This document shows, in pieces, positions 1-5,541 of a stretch of DNA of 6,372 nucleotides. A program made the position numbers and the translations under genes. Source of the DNA: Opitutaceae bacterium UBA6669. Lineage in GTDB: Bacteria > Verrucomicrobiota > Verrucomicrobiia > Opitutales > Opitutaceae. The notes below the pieces were generated by a model, which was not told the DNA's origin, searched no databases, and was given only the letters and a program-made list of their open reading frames with translations. Position 1 is the stretch's first letter. Every line of letters begins with the position of its first letter. The stretch spans positions 1 to 6,372 of the forward strand of contig DKKJ01000126.1 in the NCBI GenBank assembly GCA_002455175.1, read 5' to 3'.

Positions 1-140
1 GGCCCACGGTCTCTCGTGGCCGGTTTTTTTTGCAGGCACCGCGTGTTTAGGTGAAGCAGTCGGCGTTGTGTGCAACGCGCGATCCCTGGACGCGAGAGAC
101 CGCGTCCCTCCCTTGAAAATGCGGAAATTTCGAAATGCGG
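1..140. repeat. REPIN-like palindromic repeat, copy 1 (left end cut by window edge)
   Basis: This copy matches 239-379 closely, with one single-base indel in the T-rich run and a divergent patch around 42-60. Three perfect hairpins can be read. H1 is CCACG (4-8), loop GTCTCT, CGTGG (15-19). The middle one is GCGTTG (63-68), loop TGTG, CAACGC (73-78). H2 is GGACGCG (88-94), loop AGAGAC, CGCGTCC (101-107), followed by CCCTCCC (106-112). The H1 and H2 modules are inverted versions of each other, and the two loops are exact reverse complements. The shared sequence continues past CCCTCCC to 140, so the repeated unit is larger than the palindromic core. The GGGAGGG head expected on the left lies mostly outside the window. 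The architecture resembles REPINs, meaning two inverted REP sequences mobilised in trans by TnpA_REP transposases, but no such transposase is visible here. The class assignment is inference. Confidence 0.75.
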
Positions 141-209
141 AAACGCTGAAATTCGGAGAGCGGGGCGCCCGGAAAAGCGGAAAGCTGAGAGCGGAAAGCT
201 GAAATTTTC
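121..209. repeat. Short GCGGAAA-type repeat cluster
   Basis: The heptamer GCGGAAA occurs at 121-127, 137-143, 177-183 and 191-197. The last two belong to a 12-bp direct repeat, GCGGAAAGCTGA, at 177-188 and 191-202. Two stretches, 139-152 and 195-207, have perfect reverse-complement partners near the end of mqo (501-514 and 476-488). An open reading frame crosses this block but consists of repeats only, and I do not regard it as a gene. The role is unknown. It looks like filler or remnants associated with the neighbouring palindromic element. Confidence 0.55.
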
Positions 210-233
210 GGAGGCGGATTCTGGTGGTTATTT

Positions 234-379
234 GGGAGGGCCCACGGTCTCTCGTGGCCGGGTTTGTTTTGCAGGCACCGTGTGTTGACGTGGACCTGCC
301 GGCGTTGTGTGCAACGCGCGATCCCTGGACGCGAGAGACCGCGTCCCTCCCTTGAAAATGCGGAAATTTCGAAATGCGG
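234..379. repeat. REPIN-like palindromic repeat, copy 2 (complete)
   Basis: This copy runs from GGGAGGG (234-240) to its inverted partner CCCTCCC (345-351), a core of 118 bp, and then shares a further 28 bp (352-379) with copy 1. Hairpins are H1 with CCACG (242-246), loop GTCTCT (247-252) and CGTGG (253-257); the middle one with GCGTTG (302-307), loop TGTG and CAACGC (312-317); and H2 with GGACGCG (327-333), loop AGAGAC (334-339) and CGCGTCC (340-346). All three stems and loops are identical to copy 1, whereas the linker between H1 and the middle hairpin differs, so the structured parts appear better preserved than the rest. A GGAG-containing head next to an imperfect palindrome, present as an inverted pair, is the hallmark of REP/REPIN elements. 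A structured RNA or a MITE are alternatives. Confidence 0.8.
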
Positions 380-399
380 GACTAGGTTGGCGCGGGGAT

Positions 400-435
400 T
401 TCGGACGGCCTAAAGGCCGGACTCCGAACTCGGAG
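400..435. repeat. Strong palindrome with two competing hairpins, downstream of mqo
   Basis: TTCGGA (400-405) and CGGCC (406-410) pair across the TAAA loop with GGCCG (415-419) and, after a 3-nt bulge, TCCGAA (423-428), giving an 11-bp stem. CTCCG (422-426) can instead pair with CGGAG (431-435) across AACT, so the two folds are mutually exclusive. The palindrome lies about 95 bp past the mqo stop codon, and no U-tract follows it on the minus strand. It could be an RNA 3'-end stabiliser, a Rho-related pause site or another dispersed repeat. The function is not determined. Confidence 0.45.
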
Positions 436-474
436 GGGGCAGCGAGAGCACCAACGACTCTAATGTCTGCAGGT

Positions 475-516
475 CAAATTTCAGCTTTTCAGCTTTCTCC
501 ATTTCAGCGTTTCCTC
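475..516. repeat. Inverted copy of the GCGGAAA/AGCTGAAATTT block
   Basis: The stretch AAATTTCAGCTTT (476-488) is the perfect reverse complement of 195-207, and ATTTCAGCGTTTCC (501-514) is the perfect reverse complement of 139-152. The order of the two segments is also inverted, so this is a shortened inverted copy of the block at 139-207. The pair flanks the complete REPIN-like copy 2. It ends only about 15 bp before the mqo stop codon and will be in the mqo 3' untranslated region. Confidence 0.55.
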
Positions 517-528
517 CCGCCCCTCCTC

Positions 529-2028
529 TCAGGCGAGGTTGAGCGTGGCCATTGCTTTGTTGTGGAGCTCGCGGTAGGTGGCGGCTTGATCGGGGGCTTG
601 GAGGTCCAAGGCGAAGGTCGGGATCATGGCCTTCATCCGCGCTTTGCCTTCGGGCGAAGAGAGAAGGTGCGGGAAACAGGTCTGGATCACTTCGAGCACG
701 ATGCTGACGGAAACGGACGCCCCGGGAGAGGCTCCCAGCAGAGCAGAAATGGTCTTTTCCGGATTGGTGATAACCTCGGTGCCGTAATGCACGATTCCGG
801 CCTCGCCGTCGGTTTTCTTGATCGCCTGCACGCGAATGCCGGCATCGATCAACTTCCAGTCCTCCGCTTTGGCCGCAGGGTAAAACACATGGAGCACTTC
901 CATACGGTCCGCCATGCTTTGCGTACCTTGCTGAACCAGGTAGCGGACGAGATCGAGATTGTGGATACCGACTTTGACCAGGGTCGCGAGATTGTGCGGA
1001 CGGATCGAGCCCATCAAATCCATGCGGCTGCCTTTGCGATGGAGGAACTTGGTGGTCCAAGCGGCGAACGGCCCGAAGAGCAATGTCTTCTTCCCATCCA
1101 AATATCGGGTATCCAAATGCGGCACAGCCATCGTCGGCGCAGCGCCCAGGGCTTGCCCGTAAACCTTGGCCTGATGTCGCTCGACGATCTCCGGTTTTTC
1201 GCACACCAGCCATTGTCCCCCGATCGGGAATCCGCCGAGCCCACGGCTTTCGGCAATTCCCGATTTTTGCAGCAGAGGAAGACTGCCACCACCCGCTCCC
1301 ACAAAAACAAAGTTTGTGCGGGTCGTCTTGGTCTGACCCGTCTTCAAGTCCTTCGCCACCACTTCCCAGCCATCGGCGGTGCGATTGAGATCGACCACTC
1401 GATGACTGCGAGCAATCGCGCAGTTCGGCTGGCGTTCGAGCCACTGAAGGAGCTTGCGTGAAATGGCGCCGAAATTCACATCCGTCCCGCCTTCCATCTT
1501 GGTCGCGGCGACCGGAACGTTGCCGCGTCCCTCCATCAAGAGAGGCGCCCAGGACTGTATGACCTTCGGATCGGTCGAAAACTCCATCTCGCGGAAAAAG
1601 TGATGAGCCGAGAGTCCTGCGTAACGGGCTTTCAGATACGCCACCTGTTCTTCACCGTGGACGAAACTAATGTGAGGGAGCGGGTTGATGAAGTCACTTG
1701 GCTTGTCCACCATCCCCTCGGCCACGGCATGCGCCCAAAATTGGAGGGTGCGCTCAAACTGCTCAAAAATGTCGATCGCCTTCTGCACCTTGACCGTACC
1801 GTCCTTTTCACGATGCGGAGTGTAGCTCAGTTCACAAATCCCCGCGTGGCCGGTACCCAGGTTGTTCCAGCCGTGTGAGCTCTCTTGCGCGAGTTCCTCG
1901 GTCACCTCGTACACCTGGATCTTGAGCTCAGGCTGCAGCTTTTTGAGCAAAGCGCCCAAATTGGCGGACATGACGCCGCTGCCGATAAGGACGACATCCG
2001 GATGTTCGATGGAAGGAGTTGGGTTCAT
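529..2028 (-). CDS. mqo: Malate:quinone oxidoreductase (MQO)
   Basis: MQO is an FAD-dependent, membrane-associated enzyme that oxidises L-malate to oxaloacetate and passes electrons to quinone, linking the TCA cycle to the respiratory chain without NADH. The 499-residue product matches the usual family length of about 500. An amino-terminal FAD-binding segment DVVLIGSGVMSANLG (residues 11-25) holds the GxGxxS signature (G16, G18, S21). It is followed by the family-typical ESSHGWNNLGTGHAGICELS stretch (49-68), and near the C-terminus comes LLGASPGASVSVSIV (430-444). There is no signal peptide or membrane helix, as expected for a peripheral membrane flavoprotein. I chose ATG at 2028: the same frame can begin 39 bases earlier at TTG (2067), but that only adds residues without homology ahead of the FAD fold. 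Neither start has a Shine-Dalgarno site, and the ATG follows a CCCCC run. The gene is divergent from rhaB across 200 bp and stands alone. Confidence 0.95.
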   Translation of the reverse strand: MNPTPSIEHPDVVLIGSGVMSANLGALLKKLQPELKIQVYEVTEELAQESSHGWNNLGTGHAGICELSYTPHREKDGTVKVQKAIDIFEQFERTLQFWAHAVAEGMVDKPSDFINPLPHISFVHGEEQVAYLKARYAGLSAHHFFREMEFSTDPKVIQSWAPLLMEGRGNVPVAATKMEGGTDVNFGAISRKLLQWLERQPNCAIARSHRVVDLNRTADGWEVVAKDLKTGQTKTTRTNFVFVGAGGGSLPLLQKSGIAESRGLGGFPIGGQWLVCEKPEIVERHQAKVYGQALGAAPTMAVPHLDTRYLDGKKTLLFGPFAAWTTKFLHRKGSRMDLMGSIRPHNLATLVKVGIHNLDLVRYLVQQGTQSMADRMEVLHVFYPAAKAEDWKLIDAGIRVQAIKKTDGEAGIVHYGTEVITNPEKTISALLGASPGASVSVSIVLEVIQTCFPHLLSSPEGKARMKAMIPTFALDLQAPDQAATYRELHNKAMATLNLA

Positions 2029-2152
2029 GGGGGCTTCAGCCAAGGTGCAAGGCCGTCCGGACTCCAAAGTGATGTCAGAGCGACCTCGCCTTGGCGTTTG
2101 GGATAGCCATGAACGGAAGAACCTGAATAACGCCCCTATCAGCGCAACCCAA

Positions 2153-2182
2153 TTGAGCGCTTATGGTAGATTTTGGTAGATT
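2153..2182 (+). promoter_or_regulatory. Candidate rhaB promoter
   Basis: TTGAGC (2153-2158) resembles a -35 hexamer and TAGATT (2177-2182) matches the -10 consensus at 4 of 6 positions, with 18 bp between them. Transcription would begin about 40 bp before the rhaB ATG. Both hexamers overlap the tandem 10-bp repeats, so a protein bound there would compete with RNA polymerase or contact it directly. This is a weak call by consensus alone. Confidence 0.3.
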
Positions 2183-2193
2183 GTGAGAGATTA
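2154..2193. promoter_or_regulatory. Four tandem 10-bp direct repeats, putative operator between mqo and rhaB
   Basis: Consecutive decamers are TGAGCGCTTA (2154-2163), TGGTAGATTT (2164-2173), TGGTAGATTG (2174-2183) and TGAGAGATTA (2184-2193). T1, G2, G6, T8 and T9 are invariant. Copies 2 and 3 agree at 9 of 10 positions, and copies 1 and 4 at 8 of 10. The array ends 35 bp before the rhaB start and lies 125 bp upstream of the mqo start. The period equals one helical turn, so a protein could bind all copies on one face of the DNA, as OmpR-type response regulators do at direct repeats. The regulator is unknown. Confidence 0.5.
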
Positions 2194-2228
2194 ACCTCCA
2201 AACTCATTCGTTTCCTCCCACGCCCCCC

Positions 2229-3683
2229 ATGGCATCCTCCACCGTTTACGCAGCTGCGGTCGATCTCGGCGCCACCAGTGGCCGAGTCATTCTCGGCTCC
2301 TGGTCCAAGCAACGCCTCCACCTCAATGAGGTTCATCGCTTCCCCAACAGCTTCCGCAGCTTGGGCGAACACGACTACTGGGACATCGGTGGTCTGTGGG
2401 CCGAAGTCCAAACAGGCCTACGCGCCGCCGTCGCGGCTCTGCCCAAAGGAGCGACCCTCGCTTCGGTGGGGGTGGACACGTGGGGAGTTGATTTTGCGCT
2501 GCTTAATGACGCCGGACGATTGGTCTTTCCTGTTCATGCGTACCGCGACGTTCGTACCCAGGCCGGACTCAAGCGGCTTGCAGGGACGCGTGCTGCGCTT
2601 GAGCGGATCTATGCGGCGACCGGGATTCCCAACGTTTTCTACAATAGTTCGCTGCAATTGGAGGAAACGGTGGCCTCGTGCCCGGCCGTGACGGATCTCG
2701 CCACTCGCTGTCTTTTTCTGCCCGATTACTTCAACTACCTACTTTCGGGGAAAGCCGCCAACGAGCTCTCCATCGCCAGCACCGCGCAGCTGATCGACGT
2801 CCATAGCTGCGACTGGTCACGCGCGGCCTTGAATCACTTTAGAGTTCCCGCGTCGTGGTTCAGCACTCCGATTTTCTCCGGAACCAAACTTGGAAAACTA
2901 CGAAAAGCCCTAGCGGACGTCCACCCCGCGCTAGCCAAGACGCAGGTCGTAGCCGTGCCAGGACATGACACCGCGTGCGCTTACGACGCGATGCCCGCGT
3001 CTCCGGACGGCACGGATCTCTACCTGAGCTCAGGCACCTGGTCTTTGGTCGGATTCGAAACCGACCAGCCGGTCCTCGGCGCAGAAGCTCTGGCCGCCCG
3101 TATTTCGAACGAGCGCACCGGAGACGGTCGTTACCACCCGCTGACGAATGTCATCGGCCTCTGGCTCCTTGAAGGGACGCTCAAGGATTTCGCCACCCGC
3201 CCCAAGAGTGCGAAGGAGTGGACGCAGCTCATCACCGCAGCTGAAAAACTTCCCGCGCCCAAAGCCCTCATTGATGTCGTCGACCCCGCCCTAGGAAATC
3301 CGGCTTCCATGCGCGCAGCGATCGACGGGCAACTCAAACGTCGCAAAATCACCCCACCTCGTGATCTCGCTGGATACATGCGTTTGATTTGCGACTCACT
3401 CGGGAAGGGACATGCCGACGCCAAAGCCGCGTTCGAACGCCTCGCTCACCGCAAGTTCAAGCGCATCCTAATGGTAGGCGGCGGGGCCAAGAACCGACTC
3501 CTCTGCCAAGCGACGGCCAATGCGTGTGGCATCCCCGTCGTGGCCTTTGACCTCGAAGGGTCAGCGGTGGGAAATCTGGCGTCTCAATTTATTGCTTTGA
3601 AAGCGGTTAAAGACCTCGCGACGTTCCGTCGACTCTTAGGCAAAACATTGGATCAACGCGTCTACGCACCACGACACGCGTAA
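2229..3683 (+). CDS. rhaB: L-rhamnulokinase (RhaB), FGGY carbohydrate kinase
   Basis: RhaB phosphorylates L-rhamnulose with ATP to L-rhamnulose 1-phosphate, the second step of L-rhamnose catabolism, in the cytoplasm. At 484 residues it is of normal RhaB length. Visible motifs are the first phosphate-binding loop DLGATSGR (12-19), GVDTWGVDF (81-89) with substrate-site character, YRDVRT (105-110), GHDTA (245-249) whose D247 aligns with the catalytic aspartate of E. coli RhaB, SSGTWSLVG (267-275), GRYHPLTNVIGLWLLEG (300-316), the adenosine-site loop VGGGAKNRL (416-424), and GNLASQ (448-453). The pattern GRY..L.N..GLWLL separates RhaB from xylulose or glycerol kinases. The ATG follows a C-rich leader without a Shine-Dalgarno site. 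No rhamnose isomerase or aldolase gene adjoins it, so the pathway partners must lie elsewhere. Regulation may act through the tandem repeats just upstream. Confidence 0.93.
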   Translation: MASSTVYAAAVDLGATSGRVILGSWSKQRLHLNEVHRFPNSFRSLGEHDYWDIGGLWAEVQTGLRAAVAALPKGATLASVGVDTWGVDFALLNDAGRLVFPVHAYRDVRTQAGLKRLAGTRAALERIYAATGIPNVFYNSSLQLEETVASCPAVTDLATRCLFLPDYFNYLLSGKAANELSIASTAQLIDVHSCDWSRAALNHFRVPASWFSTPIFSGTKLGKLRKALADVHPALAKTQVVAVPGHDTACAYDAMPASPDGTDLYLSSGTWSLVGFETDQPVLGAEALAARISNERTGDGRYHPLTNVIGLWLLEGTLKDFATRPKSAKEWTQLITAAEKLPAPKALIDVVDPALGNPASMRAAIDGQLKRRKITPPRDLAGYMRLICDSLGKGHADAKAAFERLAHRKFKRILMVGGGAKNRLLCQATANACGIPVVAFDLEGSAVGNLASQFIALKAVKDLATFRRLLGKTLDQRVYAPRHA

Positions 3684-3749
3684 CGCGCTGCGCTATTCCT
3701 TCGCCTTTCCGGTATCGGAGGTTGCCAAAGACTGCGGGACTCGGGAGAC

Positions 3750-3771
3750 TTTCCCTTTCGCAAAAAGGAAA
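3750..3771 (+). promoter_or_regulatory. Helicase ribosome binding site enclosed in a hairpin
   Basis: AAGGA (3765-3769), seven bases before the ATG at 3777, is the only good Shine-Dalgarno site among the four genes and fixes the helicase start. CCTTT (3754-3758) pairs with AAAGG (3764-3768) across a CGCAA loop. After one bulged C, TTT (3750-3752) pairs with AAA (3769-3771). The site is therefore mostly buried in a weak, AU-rich stem. That would allow temperature- or helicase-dependent control of translation, but this role is inference. Confidence 0.5.
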
Positions 3772-3776
3772 AGACT

Positions 3777-5345
3777 ATGCTGAAGAAGTTGATCGCGAAG
3801 CTGCGCAAAACAATTGCCCCTTCGAGCGCCCCGAAACCCACGACTAAGGAACCCTCTTCTTCGGCAGGCCGCGCCCAATCGCCCGGCTCGCGGTCAGGCC
3901 AAGGTGATGGCCATCGCAAACGCGAGCGAGAGCGCGACGATCGTCCCCGCTCCGGGGAACGTTCGCGCGATCGCCAAGGGTCGTCATCGTCCTCCTCCTC
4001 TCCGCGCTCTCGTTCTAGCGGACCACGGCGCGAGGGCCCCACGTCGCGTCACTCTCGCTCCGAAGAAAAAGCCGAACGGCCAGCTCCAGCGACTCCGCGC
4101 AAACCAAAAACCACACGCGCTCTTCCTGAGGTACCGGCGGTGGAAAGCGCTTTTCGTACTTTGGGCCTCTCGGATCGAGTGGCTTACGCAGTTAAAGAAA
4201 AAGGATACGACGATCCGACGCCGATCCAGGCGCAAGCGATCCCCTTGGTGGTCTCCGGTAAAGATGTGATTGGCTCCGCGCAAACGGGCACCGGAAAAAC
4301 CGCGGCCTTTGCCCTGCCGATTCTTGAGCGCCTCGGCTCGCGTACGGGACATCCGCGTTGCTTGGTGCTCGAACCGACCCGTGAGCTTGCCCTGCAGGTG
4401 GAGGAAGCCTTCAAGCAGTACGGCAAGTACACCAATCTCGATGTCACCGTGATCTACGGTGGCGTGGGTTATGGTAAACAACGGGAAGACCTGGAAAACG
4501 GCGTCGACATCATCGTCGCCACACCGGGACGGCTACTCGATCACATGGAGCAGGGCTCCATTAGTCTGGCCGGAATCGACATCCTCGTGCTCGACGAAGT
4601 CGACCGCATGCTCGACATGGGTTTCCTTCCGGACGTGAAACGCATCGTGGCGAAAACGCCCAAATCGCGTCAGACTCTTTTCTTCACTGCGACCATTCCG
4701 CCCGAGATTGCCTCCCTGGCCAGCTGGGCGTTGCGCGATCCGGTGGAAGTTAAAATCGGCCAACGCCGCTCGCCGGCCGAAACTGTGGCGCATGCGTTTT
4801 ATCCCGTGGTGGCCTCGCAGAAGTTCGATCTACTGATCAAGCTTCTCGAAGCCACGCAGTTCAAGAGCGTCATTATTTTCTGTCGCACCCGCATGGGCGC
4901 TGACCGCATTGCACATCGTCTGACTGCGGCCAAACACACCGTGGGTGTCCTGCACTCAGATCGCAGCCAGCGGGAGCGCGTGGAATCACTGGATGGCTTC
5001 AAATCAGGTAAGTTCGAAATGCTTGTGGCGACCGATATCGCTGCGCGCGGATTGGACATCGCTGGCGTCTCCCACGTCATTAATTACGACGTACCAGAAA
5101 ATCCCGAAGACTACGTCCATCGCATCGGTCGTACCGGCCGCGCGCAGACCACGGGCGAGGCTTTCACACTGGTGACCGAGGACGACGTGCGGAACGCCCG
5201 TTCGATCGAGCGCTACATCAATGCCACCATCGAACGGAAAAAAATTGGCGACTTCCCCTATATTTATTCCGCTTTGTTTGACGAAGCCGCTCAACCTGCC
5301 GCTGCCAAACCGGCGAGTCGCTTGACGCGCGGCGGCCGTCGGTAG
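3777..5345 (+). CDS. DEAD-box ATP-dependent RNA helicase, RhlE-like, with RS-rich N-terminal extension
   Basis: A 522-residue cytoplasmic RNA helicase of superfamily 2, expected to unwind short RNA duplexes in ribosome assembly, RNA decay or cold adaptation. All core motifs are present: Q motif with F126 and PTPIQ (147-151), motif I AQTGTGKT (168-175), Ia PTRELA (200-205), Ib TPGR (249-252), II DEVD (273-276), III TAT (304-306), IV IIFCR (366-370), V ATDIAARGLD (418-427) and VI HRIGRTGR (448-455). Motif II reads DEVD rather than DEAD, and motif III TAT rather than SAT; both keep the catalytic acidic pair D273/E274. Residues 1-13 form a basic amphipathic segment, and 30-115 are a low-complexity Arg/Ser/Pro region with eleven RS or SR dipeptides and seven consecutive serines (69-75). 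The basic tail is short (RLTRGGRR). The RhlE-like assignment rests on the core motifs and the IERYINATIERKKIGDF region after motif VI. The start is supported by AAGGA at seven bases. Confidence 0.95.
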   Translation: MLKKLIAKLRKTIAPSSAPKPTTKEPSSSAGRAQSPGSRSGQGDGHRKRERERDDRPRSGERSRDRQGSSSSSSSPRSRSSGPRREGPTSRHSRSEEKAERPAPATPRKPKTTRALPEVPAVESAFRTLGLSDRVAYAVKEKGYDDPTPIQAQAIPLVVSGKDVIGSAQTGTGKTAAFALPILERLGSRTGHPRCLVLEPTRELALQVEEAFKQYGKYTNLDVTVIYGGVGYGKQREDLENGVDIIVATPGRLLDHMEQGSISLAGIDILVLDEVDRMLDMGFLPDVKRIVAKTPKSRQTLFFTATIPPEIASLASWALRDPVEVKIGQRRSPAETVAHAFYPVVASQKFDLLIKLLEATQFKSVIIFCRTRMGADRIAHRLTAAKHTVGVLHSDRSQRERVESLDGFKSGKFEMLVATDIAARGLDIAGVSHVINYDVPENPEDYVHRIGRTGRAQTTGEAFTLVTEDDVRNARSIERYINATIERKKIGDFPYIYSALFDEAAQPAAAKPASRLTRGGRR

Positions 5346-5365
5346 TCGGCCGGCTGTTTCTTTTT
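5333..5365 (+). terminator. Probable Rho-independent terminator of the helicase gene
   Basis: CGGCCG (5333-5338) pairs perfectly with CGGCCG (5347-5352) across an 8-nt loop that contains the TAG stop codon (5343-5345). A T-rich run, TTTCTTTTT (5357-5365), begins four bases after the stem. The stem uses the last codons of the gene. The loop is a little long and the T-run is interrupted by one C, so this is probable rather than certain. It would separate the helicase from the downstream oxidoreductase gene. Confidence 0.5.
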
Positions 5366-5379
5366 CCTCCCCCTGCCAA

Positions 5380-5406
5380 TTGACAGCGGAGGGAGCCAGC
5401 TAGCAT
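5380..5406 (+). promoter_or_regulatory. Candidate promoter of the oxidoreductase gene
   Basis: A perfect -35 consensus TTGACA (5380-5385) is followed after 15 bp by TAGCAT (5401-5406), which matches the -10 consensus at 4 of 6 positions. The spacing is shorter than the optimal 17 bp. The TTGACA sits inside an imperfect inverted repeat, CCTCC (5366-5370) with GGAGG (5388-5392), that could serve as a protein-binding site. Transcription from here would leave a leader of about 130 bases before the ATG at 5542. The rest of the gap up to 5541 is pyrimidine-rich and shows no other clear feature. Confidence 0.3.
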
Positions 5407-5541
5407 CGAGCCCTGCGCGCTCGTTCCTCTTTCGTTCTTTTCAGATTCCGCTTCGCTTAACATTCATCGCGGCTTCCCTTGCGCGCCTCCACGGCGAAGT
5501 TTGGAGTCGACGATTAAACTCCCCCACCCCCAAAACGCACC

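Noticed and set aside
70..288. Small plus-strand frame of 72 codons in the left repeat region
   Set aside because: It consists wholly of the duplicated palindromic element and GCGGAAA repeats, with no ribosome binding site.
1..379. CRISPR array
   Set aside because: Only two repeat units more than 200 bp apart are present, with internal hairpins and no regular spacers.
410..1444. Second long minus-strand frame (344 codons) overlapping mqo in another frame
   Set aside because: The product is low-complexity, rich in Arg, Ser and Gly, with no family motif. The mqo frame explains the sequence.
307..1461. Long open frame (384 codons) on the plus strand antisense to mqo
   Set aside because: It begins in the repeat region and runs opposite a clear mqo. 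Its product is Arg/His-rich without a recognisable domain, as expected for the mirror of a GC-rich gene.
2026..2067. Longer mqo start at TTG (2067), adding 13 residues
   Set aside because: The added residues show no homology to the FAD fold and there is no ribosome binding site. ATG at 2028 gives the normal family length.
3684..3749. Terminator after rhaB
   Set aside because: Only tiny stems are visible (CGCG-TAA-CGCG at the stop, and TCCG-GTAT-CGGA at 3708-3719) with no T-run, so no supported terminator.
3814..4269. Plus-strand frame of 151 codons overlapping the helicase N-terminus
   Set aside because: It is an alternative frame of the low-complexity RS region. The product is Arg/Pro-rich with no motif, while the helicase frame has a Shine-Dalgarno site and complete motifs.
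5366..5392. Terminator formed by CCTCC/GGAGG after the helicase
   Set aside because: The stem is short with a long mismatched loop and no T-run follows on either strand. The hairpin at 5333-5352 followed by TTTCTTTTT is the better terminator.
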